From the NCBI RefSeq assembly GCF_003990335.1, contig NZ_CP034683.1, positions 3,331,501 to 3,395,500 on the forward strand: a DNA stretch of 64,000 bases, in the 5' to 3' direction. This document shows, piece after piece, positions 48,057-56,929 of the stretch (positions within the stretch are counted from its first letter, which is position 1; each line of letters opens with the position of its first letter). The stretch is from Rheinheimera mangrovi. GTDB lineage: Bacteria; Pseudomonadota; Gammaproteobacteria; Enterobacterales; Alteromonadaceae. A program made the position numbers and the translations under genes. Under the pieces are notes generated by a model, which ran no database searches, had not been told where the DNA came from, and saw only the letters and a list, made by a program, of their open reading frames with translations.

Positions 48057-48872
48057 ATGGGCGAAAAAATACTGAAATCCGTTATTGAGCTGGTAGAAGC
48101 GAATCCTTCGGTGAACAACAGAGCTGTATTTGAACGGCTTTGGGGTATTACAGAAAAGATGATTGCGAAAATTCATGCCCGTTTCGAATTAAGTCTCGAT
48201 CCGTGCTGTGCATCCTTTCAGGATTACAAAACACTGTCGCAAACCTCAGGTGAAGGCAGTCTGAAAGCCTATTCAGGCAAAGAAATTGACTGGCTTATTC
48301 ATTCGTACATAGGCTCGCCGGAATCCAGCTTTACCAATATGCATATTACGATAAGCCTCGGCCCCCAGTATCTGGTCCCTAACTTTGGCTTTGCGCTGGG
48401 CACCATACCGGACTTGTTTCTGTACATGGATTTTATTCCCCGCGCCGATCTGCTGGCAGATATCGACTACACCGACAAGTACTACGAACCGGTGAATGGC
48501 GAATATCTAAGCTTACAGGCCGATAAACGCTTTAAGCCTTTTATCAGCCGCGACTTGTACACCCGCATCGCTATGACACCGACAGCTGTTGGTTATTGTG
48601 CGGATCCGGATCCTGAAGTAATTGATATTGTTGAAAAAATAGCACATGAACGCCTTGATATGTGGCTGAAATGGGTGGACGAAGCGGAAAAAACTCCACT
48701 GGAGCAACGCCCACAGCTGATGGAACGTGATCAAACTATACGTCGTAATATTTGCCTGCGGGATCCGGCGAATAATCTGGCTGAACGTTTATTTGGCCGT
48801 GAAACTGCCGAACAAATGGTGGCCACTTTATGGGGCGGCAATCGCACATTGCCACGGCCAGATGGTAACTAA
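48057..48872 (+). CDS. RCCR-like (red chlorophyll catabolite reductase family) protein, copy 2
   Basis: 271 residues. It gives the clearest match to the plant enzyme as I recall it: EIDWLIHSYI, VPNFGFAL (residues 107-114; plant APNFVVEL), YMDFIPRADL, DYTDKYYE, PFISRDLYTRIAMTPTA, MWLKWV, ERDQTIRRNICLRDP and RLFGRETAEQMV all follow in the same order. The plant acidic residue in NFVVEL is Ala113 here. RCCR reduces a linear tetrapyrrole with ferredoxin. The next gene encodes a rubredoxin-FAD reductase fusion 27 bases downstream, a natural electron donor. Confidence 0.78.
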   Translation: MGEKILKSVIELVEANPSVNNRAVFERLWGITEKMIAKIHARFELSLDPCCASFQDYKTLSQTSGEGSLKAYSGKEIDWLIHSYIGSPESSFTNMHITISLGPQYLVPNFGFALGTIPDLFLYMDFIPRADLLADIDYTDKYYEPVNGEYLSLQADKRFKPFISRDLYTRIAMTPTAVGYCADPDPEVIDIVEKIAHERLDMWLKWVDEAEKTPLEQRPQLMERDQTIRRNICLRDPANNLAERLFGRETAEQMVATLWGGNRTLPRPDGN

Positions 48873-48898
48873 CTTAAGACTTCGCAGGCAGGTGTAGT

Positions 48899-50284
48899 AT
48901 GTCGTCTTATCAAGTGTGGGAATGCCAGGTCTGTGGCTGGATTTATGATGAAGCCAAAGGTGCTCCAGAGGACGGCATTGAGCCGGGCACCCGCTGGCAG
49001 GACATACCCGATGATTGGCTATGTCCGGAATGTGGGGTAGGTAAAAGCGATTTTGACATGGTGGCCAAAACGATACCCCAAGTTGCGCAACAGCAAAGCA
49101 ACGCTGTAGTCGCAGCTGCGGCATCGGATGAAGCGCCCATTGTGATCATCGGAACTGGTCTGGCTGGTTACAATCTGCTCAAAGCCTTGCGGGAGCTGAA
49201 TACGGCAAGCCCCGTCAGCCTCTTTACTGCAGACGATGGCAGTTACTACTCTAAACCTCAGCTCTCTACCGGCTTTAGCAAGCAAAAAACGGCAGCAGAG
49301 CTGGTGCAAGCCAGCGCGGAACAAATGGCGCGAACCTATCAGGCCGATATTCATATTTTCAGTACTGTTACTGCAATCAATGCCACTGAAAAGTACATTG
49401 AACTGCAAAATGGTGCCCGCTACCGCTATGGAAAATTAGTGCTGGCCACAGGTGCCAGCTGCATAGCGCTGAAATTAACCGGCAACGCTGCAGCTGAACT
49501 GATCAACGTCAACACCTTGCAGGATTACGCCAAACTGCGCACCTTGCTTAGCCAGAAAAAACGTGTGCTGGTATCAGGGGCCGGATTAATTGGTAGTGAA
49601 TATGCCAATGACTTACTGCAGGCCGGGTATCAGGTGACGCTAGTGGATGCACTGGCAGGTCCGCTGTATCAGATGTTACCTCAAGCAGCCTCAAGCCGTC
49701 TGGCTCAGGCTTTTATCGCCAAAGGCGCAGATTGTCATTTTGGCAGCCTGCTGCAAGGGCTGCATCGGGAAGGCAACCAACTCTTTGCGCAGCTGAGCAA
49801 TGGCAAGCGGATCGAAACCGATCTGGTACTCAGTGCCATTGGTGTGCGGCCTGATCTCAGATTGGCGCAACTCGCCGGGATCAGCACCAACAATGGTATT
49901 GTCACCAACCGCTATCTTGAAACTTCACAAACCGATATCTACGCCATAGGTGATGGCGCTGAAGTAGACGGTACTGTGCTGGTGTACGTGTTACCGCTGC
50001 TAGCGCAGGTCAAAGCTCTGGCGAAGACTCTGAATGGCAACGCCACTGCGGTGAGCTACGGCGTGATGCCGGTTTCAGTGAAAACCAGCTTGCACCCTGT
50101 TGTCGTCAATCTGCCTGCCTGCAGCCAAAGTGGCGAATGGCATATTGATGTTGATAAGCCAAGCGGTGTCAAAGCACGTTTTATCAGCCAGCAAGGCCAT
50201 CTGTTGGGATACGCCCTGACCGGCGACCAAACCAGCCTTAGCCAGGAACTTAGTAAACAGTGTCCGGCCATTTTACCGGAATAA
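48899..50284 (+). CDS. rubredoxin-NAD(P)H:rubredoxin reductase fusion
   Basis: 461 residues. An N-terminal rubredoxin domain has the four iron ligands C9, C12, C42 and C45 ([25 protein letters not shown]). A linker leads to a two-dinucleotide-domain flavoprotein: [17 protein letters not shown] (FAD, about residues 80-96), [18 protein letters not shown] (NAD) and [14 protein letters not shown] (FAD). The architecture is a self-contained electron chain from NAD(P)H through FAD to the iron centre. Fused forms are less common than separate rubA/rubB genes. It lies directly after an RCCR-like gene and opposite the Rieske oxygenase and could serve both. Confidence 0.9.
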   Translation: MSSYQVWECQVCGWIYDEAKGAPEDGIEPGTRWQDIPDDWLCPECGVGKSDFDMVAKTIPQVAQQQSNAVVAAAASDEAPIVIIGTGLAGYNLLKALRELNTASPVSLFTADDGSYYSKPQLSTGFSKQKTAAELVQASAEQMARTYQADIHIFSTVTAINATEKYIELQNGARYRYGKLVLATGASCIALKLTGNAAAELINVNTLQDYAKLRTLLSQKKRVLVSGAGLIGSEYANDLLQAGYQVTLVDALAGPLYQMLPQAASSRLAQAFIAKGADCHFGSLLQGLHREGNQLFAQLSNGKRIETDLVLSAIGVRPDLRLAQLAGISTNNGIVTNRYLETSQTDIYAIGDGAEVDGTVLVYVLPLLAQVKALAKTLNGNATAVSYGVMPVSVKTSLHPVVVNLPACSQSGEWHIDVDKPSGVKARFISQQGHLLGYALTGDQTSLSQELSKQCPAILPE

Positions 50285-50301
50285 CCACTTAATTATGATG
50301 G

Positions 50302-51285
50302 ATGAGTACTATGTCAGCGAAACAACCCAGTAAATTTCAACAAGCTATCACAGGCGAATGGCATGGCTTGCCCTCTGTATTTGACGCCGAAGGTAACCAT
50401 ACCGGATTTAATAAAGTAAACCGCGCCAGTGTGTTTGAAGGCGACCGCACCACCTATTGGATGGAAACCAACTTCCGTAATAGCGGCCCACTGCGCAACA
50501 GGTTTGATACCGCGGGTGCCCGTTTCGAGTTTGGTGTGATCGACAGTGACAGCAACCGCGTGTACTGCGGCCCGGACTTTGTTGGATCAGGCAGGCCTTA
50601 TGGCTTACTGGTTGACTCCAACTATTACTCCCCCGGCTGGAATACTGATTTGCGCACGGTCAACCTGATCCTGCCAAAACAAGGCCTGCAGGTGTACTCT
50701 TCACAGTTATTTGAAGCCGACACTCTGGTTGCTGTGTTTAACGGCCTGTATGTGGTAACTCAGGATCACGCCGACAATAAAGACACTCAGGCCTTTGTTG
50801 AAAACTTTTTACAGCAAGAACAACAACGTGCCAGCGCGCCCTTTATTTTACCGGTCAAACTGGCGGGCCAGTGGCGTGGTGAGTTTGAGGTGTACGATGA
50901 ACATCAGGAATTACTGGGAACCAGTGCTGTCATCATCGACTACCTCCCCACTTCACTGACCAGTGCCAAAGTAACAGTACAAATGACAGGCATAATTAAC
51001 CGCACCTTTAGTTATCAGCGCAGCCGCACCAACCAGGTGCATAAGTTTGAAGGGCCTGATGTGTTTGGTAATGGCCGCGCTTATGGCCGCTACCTGTGGA
51101 GCACTCAGCATTTTTATGGCGAACCTTTCAAACTGAAAAGCCGCGATACGCTGTTAGATGAAAATTTCACCTTGTGCTCGGTCTGGAACTTTTATCAGGG
51201 TAACAAGGAAAAATACACTGCCTTTGGTGTATTGGACTGGCACCCTGGCGACAATGTGCTCAAAGCCAATTACGCATCCATTTAA
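50302..51285 (+). CDS. two-domain calycin-like barrel protein (DUF3598-like)
   Basis: 327 residues, all-beta in appearance, with an internal duplication: ITGEWHGLPSVFDAEGN near residue 16 and LAGQWRGEFEVYDEHQELLG near 187 each start a GxW-containing barrel. The paired barrels and the late R/Y-rich strands recall the DUF3598/CpeS-type calycins, which bind bilins or fatty acids; this is a resemblance only. The start could be ATG at 50302 or at 50311. It is the third gene of the RCCR-rubredoxin unit and lies 20 bases from the flavin reductase. Confidence 0.65.
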   Translation: MSTMSAKQPSKFQQAITGEWHGLPSVFDAEGNHTGFNKVNRASVFEGDRTTYWMETNFRNSGPLRNRFDTAGARFEFGVIDSDSNRVYCGPDFVGSGRPYGLLVDSNYYSPGWNTDLRTVNLILPKQGLQVYSSQLFEADTLVAVFNGLYVVTQDHADNKDTQAFVENFLQQEQQRASAPFILPVKLAGQWRGEFEVYDEHQELLGTSAVIIDYLPTSLTSAKVTVQMTGIINRTFSYQRSRTNQVHKFEGPDVFGNGRAYGRYLWSTQHFYGEPFKLKSRDTLLDENFTLCSVWNFYQGNKEKYTAFGVLDWHPGDNVLKANYASI

Positions 51286-51305
51286 CACCCAACCCAAGGT
51301 GCGCT

Positions 51306-51803
51306 ATGCATAATCCAATCTTTGACAGTCGCGAGTTTCGCCAGACGCTGGGATGTTTCCCTACCGGCGTCACTATTATTACCTGCCTGACGGCCACAGG
51401 TGAACAGGTGGGTATGACGGCCAGCAGCTTTAATTCAGTCTCACTGGACCCACCGCTGGTGTTGTGGAGTATTGATAAACGCGCCTTATCTTTGCAGGCC
51501 TTTACTCAGGCAAAGCACTACGCCATTCATGTGCTGGCTGGGCACCAGCAGGATTTATCCAACCAGTTTGCCCGTCAGGGTGCGGATAAATTCAGTGGAG
51601 TTAGTGTTACAGAGGGCATAGCTGGGGTGCCATTGCTAACAGAGTATTGCGCTCGTTTCCAGTGCCAGACAGAACATCAATACGAAGGCGGCGATCATAT
51701 TATTCTGGTTGGCAGAGTATTGGATTTTAAAGCCACAGAATATAATCCTCTGCTGTTTCATCGCGGCCGTTATGCTCTGCTGGAAGAGGCTGCTCTGGCT
51801 TAA
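51306..51803 (+). CDS. flavin reductase family protein (HpaC-like)
   Basis: 165 residues. FRQTLGCFPTGVTIITCL, MTASSFNSVSLDPPLVLWSI and the C-terminal EGGDHIILVGRVLDFK define the flavin reductase-like FMN-binding split barrel. Such proteins give reduced FMN or FAD to a separate flavin monooxygenase, and one in this island could be the acyl-CoA-dehydrogenase-like protein at 59394. It is the last gene of the rightward unit. Confidence 0.9.
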   Translation: MHNPIFDSREFRQTLGCFPTGVTIITCLTATGEQVGMTASSFNSVSLDPPLVLWSIDKRALSLQAFTQAKHYAIHVLAGHQQDLSNQFARQGADKFSGVSVTEGIAGVPLLTEYCARFQCQTEHQYEGGDHIILVGRVLDFKATEYNPLLFHRGRYALLEEAALA

Positions 51804-51865
51804 GCCAGAGCGCTCTTGTGGTCAGAACAGTCCCGACAGTAAACATATACCTTCTGATATAAAAA

Positions 51866-51898
51866 AGGGCTGCAACGGAAGTTATCTGCTGCAGCCCT
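51866..51898. terminator. terminator between flavin reductase and GST genes
   Basis: AGGGCTGCA and TGCAGCCCT pair around a 15-base loop; the minus strand continues TTTTTTATATC, so it chiefly ends the leftward gst transcript and may act in both directions. Confidence 0.75.
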
Positions 51899-51915
51899 CT
51901 GTTAAACATTGGTAT

Positions 51916-52563
51916 TTATGCGCTTCTTGCACTCATCGCTTTAAAAGCATTTTCCAATTCAGTCAGACTGAGTTTGACCGCCTCAATCTGTTGCATCTGC
52001 AGCCACCAGTGTTGTAATGCTGGAAAACCACTCAGTAAATCATGCGGATAGCCCAGAAGTTTGGGTAAGGCCAGCACAAAATACAGCACAGGCAACAATG
52101 CAATATCAGCCAAATCAACAGCGCGTTCAGGCAAAGCGCCTATCTGACGCCAAATCACATCAGCTTTACCCAGTTCAAATTTAATAGCCTCGATTTGCGC
52201 CTGCAGATCCACCTGGCCCCTGCCCATCAACTGACCAAACAGCGGAAAAGCGGCGGGTGCCAGATGCGTATCAGCAAAACGGCCACGCGCATTCATTTGT
52301 GCCTGTTGCCAGTTATCAGCCGGTTGCAGTGGCGGCTCAGGGTAACAAGTCTCCAGATATTGCATAATGCTCCAGGATTCGGCCAGAGAGCCACCATCGT
52401 CATTAATCAGTAGTGGGATCTTGCCAAAAGGGTATTTCTGCAAAAATTCGACGGTTCGCAGTGGCACATCAGGTGGCACTATATCCACCGCAAGTCCTTT
52501 CATTCGCAGATAAATACGTACCCTGCCCGCATAGGGCGACAGATCAGAATTCAGTAATTTCAT
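51916..52563 (-). CDS. glutathione S-transferase family protein
   Basis: 215 residues. The N-terminal thioredoxin-like domain begins MKLLNSDLSPYAGRVRIYL with Ser/Pro at the active-site start, the cis-Pro region is GKIPLLI, and the glutathione-binding ESWSIMQYLE is present; the helical C-terminal domain follows. It may conjugate glutathione to an electrophilic intermediate or act as an isomerase or reductive-cleavage enzyme. It shares a two-gene leftward unit with the membrane protein 8 bases upstream. Confidence 0.87.
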   Translation of the reverse strand: MKLLNSDLSPYAGRVRIYLRMKGLAVDIVPPDVPLRTVEFLQKYPFGKIPLLINDDGGSLAESWSIMQYLETCYPEPPLQPADNWQQAQMNARGRFADTHLAPAAFPLFGQLMGRGQVDLQAQIEAIKFELGKADVIWRQIGALPERAVDLADIALLPVLYFVLALPKLLGYPHDLLSGFPALQHWWLQMQQIEAVKLSLTELENAFKAMSARSA

Positions 52564-52570
52564 TCCACAC

Positions 52571-53233
52571 CTATAGACTAATTAAATGAATACCTATGGC
52601 AGCATTGACCAGCAATCCAGCCCAAATTAAATAAACATAGCGACGCGCCTTTGCCAGCGCCGCGCGCAGCTGACTATCGCCTTGTTCAGAGATCCCCTGG
52701 CTCAGCATTTGCGCCCACAGCAGGCCAAAAGGTTTCAGACTTAGCCGGATCCCCAACCCACACGCAACCAATGCGGCAAAAACTACTAACTTCACCGCCA
52801 TCCGATCTGTCATCAACGCAGCGGCACTGCCTGCCGTAGCAGCGCCAACGCAGCACAGGATCATCAGAATACGGAAGATAAAATCGAAGCGGGTTAATGA
52901 GGGCACATAAGACCGGCCATGGCCAAAATGCAGTAACAGCACCATAGCGAACCAGCCAGATGCAATCAGCCAGACCAGCGGCACCAGAGCAGCCGGGGCC
53001 TGTATCATGCCCATGCCAACAGCCAAATGTATGCCTGATGCAAGGATTAAAGGCATGCAAAGCCGGGGTCCCTGATCAACGCCCATCATAATAGTGAACG
53101 CAATGCTGCGTTGTTGCGTATTTAGTCCCCGGCGCACTAAAAAACGGGAGGCGTAAAAAGTGCCTAAATCTCCACCCAGCCAGTAGACGAAAAACAACAG
53201 GTGTAGCAATTTTATAATTAATAGATCATTCAT
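52571..53233 (-). CDS. integral membrane protein of unknown function
   Basis: 220 residues with about six hydrophobic segments. Histidines occur in or next to the membrane segments (KLLHLLFFVYW; SGIHLAVGM; LLLHFGHGRSY; IGIHLI), a layout that can bind b-type heme or metal, as in CopD- or DUF2269-like proteins; this is only suggested. It is cotranscribed with the GST gene. Its promoter region faces the GntR gene and contains site 5. Confidence 0.7.
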   Translation of the reverse strand: MNDLLIIKLLHLLFFVYWLGGDLGTFYASRFLVRRGLNTQQRSIAFTIMMGVDQGPRLCMPLILASGIHLAVGMGMIQAPAALVPLVWLIASGWFAMVLLLHFGHGRSYVPSLTRFDFIFRILMILCCVGAATAGSAAALMTDRMAVKLVVFAALVACGLGIRLSLKPFGLLWAQMLSQGISEQGDSQLRAALAKARRYVYLIWAGLLVNAAIGIHLISL

Positions 53234-53412
53234 ATGTTAACAAAACCTTTAGAATGGAGGTCTGTACTGGCATGCTGAGTACATTAGATTGATGCTATAG
53301 CTTTACATATTTAGCGCAGGGGCAATTTGACAAACCGCAAGCTGAGGTTAAAACTGCCGCTGCTGACTTAGGGTAAAAAACGTCTGGCATAAGCAAGATT
53401 GTTAGCTATATT

Positions 53413-53430
53413 TGATTTATTGTTATATCA
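53413..53430 (-). promoter_or_regulatory. GntR-type operator, site 5 (autoregulatory)
   Basis: Minus strand TGATATAACAATAAATCA, 16 of 18 identical to site 1. It lies 58-75 bases before the GntR start codon, in the region shared with the divergent membrane-protein gene. Confidence 0.72.
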
Positions 53431-53487
53431 TTTAGGGCAGTGCTTAATGCCAATCTATGCAGCCAAACACAAGAACGAAGGGCAATC

Positions 53488-54255
53488 ATGACATTTGAAG
53501 AACTGTTAGCTGATTCAAGGCTGAAATCGGCTTTGTGGAACAATGTACCCACGCCGCTTTACCATCAGGTGTATTTGTATCTGAAAGAAAAAATACATCA
53601 TGGCGACATTCCCCATGGCGAGAAAATGCCAACTGAACACCAGATCTCAGAAGCTTTTGAGGTATCCCGTATAACAGCAAAGCGGGCTATGGATGAACTG
53701 GCGGCTGAAGGTTATATCACCCGTCAACGTGGCAAAGGTTCGCATGTTGCCTACAAGCACAGAGCAGAACATTTGCAGGCGCCCTTAGCCGCCTTACTCG
53801 ATAGTTTAAAAGTGATGGGACAGGAAACTGTCGTGCAATCTTTAACTTTCGCCAAACTGGTACCACCTTTGGATATTCAACAGAGGTTTGGTTTAGGCCC
53901 GAACGATACACTGGTGCAGTCTGTACGTTTGCGCTGCGCTGATGGTAAGCCTTTTGGTTATTTTGTCAGTTGGACCCGTGATATCGGTGAGTTTTATAAC
54001 GAAGACAATCTGGTCAAGATGTCACGTATCGATATATTCCGCAAAATGGGTATAGCCCTGGACAGAGTACAACAATCGGTCACTGCAACCTTATCAAACG
54101 CTGATACAGGTGCCCATTTAGAAGTCCCTGTTGGCAGGCCATTATTGGTGCTGGACAGGTCTATGTATGATGAAAAAGGTCAACTGATTGATCATATGTA
54201 TGCGCTGTACAGGCCTGATCAGTATCAGTTTGAAATGCAGTTTTCTATGAAATAA
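53488..54255 (+). CDS. GntR/UTRA family transcriptional regulator of the island
   Basis: 255 residues from MTFEELLADSRLKS; AAGGGCAATC precedes the ATG, so an in-frame extension to 53440 is rejected. The winged helix is PLYHQVYLYLKEKIHHGDI, EKMPTEHQISEAFEVSR and AKRAMDELAAEGYI with RQRGKGSHV as the wing (residues about 22-90). The C-terminal UTRA domain (HutC subfamily; for example TVVQSLTFAKLVPP and DIFRKMGIALDRVQQSVTA) binds a small effector. HutC-type regulators usually repress until the substrate or an intermediate binds. Six similar 18-bp sites in the island's promoters suggest it is the local master regulator. Confidence 0.9.
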   Translation: MTFEELLADSRLKSALWNNVPTPLYHQVYLYLKEKIHHGDIPHGEKMPTEHQISEAFEVSRITAKRAMDELAAEGYITRQRGKGSHVAYKHRAEHLQAPLAALLDSLKVMGQETVVQSLTFAKLVPPLDIQQRFGLGPNDTLVQSVRLRCADGKPFGYFVSWTRDIGEFYNEDNLVKMSRIDIFRKMGIALDRVQQSVTATLSNADTGAHLEVPVGRPLLVLDRSMYDEKGQLIDHMYALYRPDQYQFEMQFSMK

Positions 54256-54280
54256 TACTTGGCAAAAAAGGATCTTTGTT

Positions 54281-54721
54281 ATGACTATACAATTTCGTTG
54301 CTGTCTGTCGGCTCTTGCTCTGTTGGTCAGTCCATTGGCGACAGCCGAAACATTGAACCTGTCGATCAAGGGCATCAGCTCTGATAAAGGACAAGTCGTT
54401 ATACAGGTGTACAGCAACAGCAAAAACTGGATGTCGGATAAAGCGGAAGAAATACTGTTACAGCAAAAGGTTCCTGCCGCCCAATTGCTGGCAAATGCCG
54501 AAGTCGCATTGCCTTTAGCATACGGCAGTTATGCCATACAGGTGTATCACGATACCGATAGCAATAACGAACTGAAAACCAATTGGATTGGTATACCACG
54601 TGAGCCTGTTGGCATCTCCAACAACGCCAAAGGCAAGATGGGTCCACCAAGCTTTAAAGACGCGGTATTTGTGTTTGACGAAAAAAATACCAGTCACCAG
54701 CTTGATATAGTCAATATTTAA
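54281..54721 (+). CDS. DUF2141 exported protein
   Basis: 146 residues. A signal peptide (LSALALLVSPLATAE) precedes the DUF2141 domain with YAIQVYHDTDSNNELKTNW and the GIPREPVGISNNAKG segment. The family is small, secreted or periplasmic, and of unknown function. It follows the GntR gene after 26 bases and probably shares its mRNA. A terminator lies 10 bases downstream. Confidence 0.88.
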   Translation: MTIQFRCCLSALALLVSPLATAETLNLSIKGISSDKGQVVIQVYSNSKNWMSDKAEEILLQQKVPAAQLLANAEVALPLAYGSYAIQVYHDTDSNNELKTNWIGIPREPVGISNNAKGKMGPPSFKDAVFVFDEKNTSHQLDIVNI

Positions 54722-54730
54722 TAAACAAAT

Positions 54731-54760
54731 CCCGGCTACAACCTGATGGCGGTAGCCGGG
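54731..54760. terminator. terminator between DUF2141 and MFS genes
   Basis: CCCGGCTAC and GTAGCCGGG form a 9-bp stem between two convergent genes. T-rich bases follow on both strands. Confidence 0.8.
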
Positions 54761-54769
54761 ACTTTCACT

Positions 54770-56116
54770 TTACGCCTGAGGTTCTAACGCCGCTTCAGTT
54801 TCAACCGGAAGCTTTGTCTGATAAGGCACCACCTTATGCCGCACTATCAAGCCCCAAATCACCACCAACAGTGCACAACAACCTATAAATACAAAAGGCC
54901 CAGAGTAATCCCAGTGGTCAAACAAATAACCACCAATCAGACTGGATACCAGAATACCTATAGCGCCACTTAAGTTAAAAATGCCAATCACTGCACCACG
55001 ATTAGCCGCCGGAGTTTGCTGCGCTATCAGCACGCCTGAGGTAATAATGGCACCTATTTCACTCAGTCCTATAATGACGACCACCACTAACATGGCGGAG
55101 CCAAACGGATCACTGATCAAGTAAGTACTGGTATAACCAACAAACGAGATAAACAAAGCAATAAGCAATGCATTCACCCTGCTGATTTTGTCGGTCAGAA
55201 TGCCAAAAAACGGCGCACCGAACAAAGCCACACTCTGAGCAATAGCCACCACAATACCTGCTTTTTTCAAAGCATCAGCAGCATTCATCCCCGCTTCCGC
55301 TACGCCATGGTTTGACAACCACAGCGTCATAAAAGCGCCAACTATGGTCAGATTAGCCCGTGAAATAAAAGCGCCGCCATAGGCCAGAGCAATACCGGGA
55401 TCTTTAGCAGCCTTCACACCATTCACCACCATGCTCAGCAACGGGATCTTCGGTGTATCATGTTTTGAGGCTCTGGATTTCAGGCCTGTCCATGACAGCA
55501 ACGCCATCACCAGCGCAAATGCCACTACTATATAGTAAGTACTGAATCCGGACTGCACTGCATCCTGGCCAAGACTCTGAAAAATCTGTGGCAGTCTGAG
55601 CAAGACAAACAAGGCCAACACAGCACCTATACCGTTGCAAATCCCCTGAAAACCAGCCGCCTTACCACGGTTTTTATCTTCGGCAAAGTCAGCCAGCAGC
55701 GTAACAATCATGCAGGTTGCAGCGGCAATACCAACACCATAAATCACCCGGTACGCCATCAGTTCATTGACTGATCCGGCAGAAGGATAAAGATAAAATG
55801 CCAATCCCACCAAAATAAAGCCCAGCGTCATCACCAGCCTGCGGCCTACAGTGTCAGACACTGCGCCCCATAGACCAACGGTCGCAATAATGGCGATTTC
55901 ACCGGCGAAATTGAGCTTACCACTCAGAACACCATGCTGCTCCCTTGGGATCGCCATAATTTCGCTGAATAAAAACGGCTGAAAAGCATTCATAAAGGTA
56001 CCCAGCAATATAGAAGCCAGGCAGGTAGCGTAAAACACTGTCATATTCAGCCCTGACACGCCGGGGCTGGTTTTTACACCAAGAAAGGTGGTGCCGCGCT
56101 GGTAATTATCATGCAT
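54770..56116 (-). CDS. MFS transporter (island copy 2)
   Basis: 448 residues with about 12 hydrophobic segments. The GAVSDTVGRR loop follows helix 2. It is related to the transporter at 39956-41275: the central KDPGIALAYGGAFISR segment and the NRGAVIGIF segment are shared. Two members of one subfamily in one island suggest uptake and efflux of related compounds, or one for each of two substrates. The MFS stop-start distance to the upstream membrane protein is 3 bases. Confidence 0.88.
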   Translation of the reverse strand: MHDNYQRGTTFLGVKTSPGVSGLNMTVFYATCLASILLGTFMNAFQPFLFSEIMAIPREQHGVLSGKLNFAGEIAIIATVGLWGAVSDTVGRRLVMTLGFILVGLAFYLYPSAGSVNELMAYRVIYGVGIAAATCMIVTLLADFAEDKNRGKAAGFQGICNGIGAVLALFVLLRLPQIFQSLGQDAVQSGFSTYYIVVAFALVMALLSWTGLKSRASKHDTPKIPLLSMVVNGVKAAKDPGIALAYGGAFISRANLTIVGAFMTLWLSNHGVAEAGMNAADALKKAGIVVAIAQSVALFGAPFFGILTDKISRVNALLIALFISFVGYTSTYLISDPFGSAMLVVVVIIGLSEIGAIITSGVLIAQQTPAANRGAVIGIFNLSGAIGILVSSLIGGYLFDHWDYSGPFVFIGCCALLVVIWGLIVRHKVVPYQTKLPVETEAALEPQA

Positions 56117-56119
56117 AAG

Positions 56120-56821
56120 TTAAATTCCCTTGCCTGCTAGAGTGCCCATTGCTGAGGATTGATGTTGTTTTTTCCATAGTAACCAGCCAGCCAGCGCCAG
56201 GCTGCCCTGAGTTGCTGTGTTGGTTAATTGCGCCAGCCATTGGAAGGCTTCACTGGAATCGCCAACACGGGCAAAACCGGACATGGCAAAAACACCAATG
56301 ATATTCAGCACATAGAGCACACCAGCCAGTCGGTTTTGCCGCATCACACTGTATTTAGTGGCGTGCCAGGTAAAGAGAATGTTGGCAACTGTCAGCTGCA
56401 GCAGCAATATAAAAAACCAGGTACGGCCGCCATCCTGCGCTATAGCTGCGCCCACAGCTAACAGCGCAAATAGAGCAGTAGCCGATGCCGGACAGCGCCA
56501 GGCCGTGGCTTTTAGTGGCTTGCCAGCCAACTGTCTGCGTCCAGCCCACATGGCAAAAGCAATAAAGGTAAAACCCGGAGCCATAAACATAAAGAGTGCA
56601 TGATTCAACCAGATCAAATTTACATCCACTGAGGCTATCAGTAGTTTCCAACTTGCCTTACACAGCCCTCCCATCACCAAAAATAAGGTAGCCCAGCGCA
56701 TTAATCTGGCTATAGACGCCTCATGTTGCTCTATAGCTTTGGCAGTAAACCACAATCCCAGTCCAGAAAAAATGATGGGAATATAATCAGTTAAGGCTAA
56801 AACCAGACTGTATTGATACAT
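56120..56821 (-). CDS. integral membrane protein of unknown function
   Basis: 233 residues with six or seven hydrophobic segments; the N-terminal YIPIIFSGLGLWFTAKAI and the later FMFMAPGFTFIAFAMW lie in the membrane. Tryptophans and a conserved-looking NHALFMF and FTWHATKY give possible ligand positions but no family is recognised. It is the first gene of a two-gene unit with MFS copy 2; site 6 lies 35-52 bases upstream. Confidence 0.7.
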   Translation of the reverse strand: MYQYSLVLALTDYIPIIFSGLGLWFTAKAIEQHEASIARLMRWATLFLVMGGLCKASWKLLIASVDVNLIWLNHALFMFMAPGFTFIAFAMWAGRRQLAGKPLKATAWRCPASATALFALLAVGAAIAQDGGRTWFFILLLQLTVANILFTWHATKYSVMRQNRLAGVLYVLNIIGVFAMSGFARVGDSSEAFQWLAQLTNTATQGSLALAGWLLWKKQHQSSAMGTLAGKGI

Positions 56822-56855
56822 AGCAAATTCCTCTTAAAGTACCGTATTGACATAA

Positions 56856-56873
56856 TGACATACTAATCATACA
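56856..56873 (+). promoter_or_regulatory. GntR-type operator, site 6
   Basis: TGACATACTAATCATACA, 14 of 18 matching site 1. It lies between the divergent membrane-protein/MFS unit and the nitrilase-to-hydrolase unit. It is weaker than sites 1, 2 and 5. Confidence 0.5.
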
Positions 56874-56929
56874 TTGTGTCTATATCTACAGACTTTTTAT
56901 GCACAGCGATCACTAAAGGCGGGAAAATA

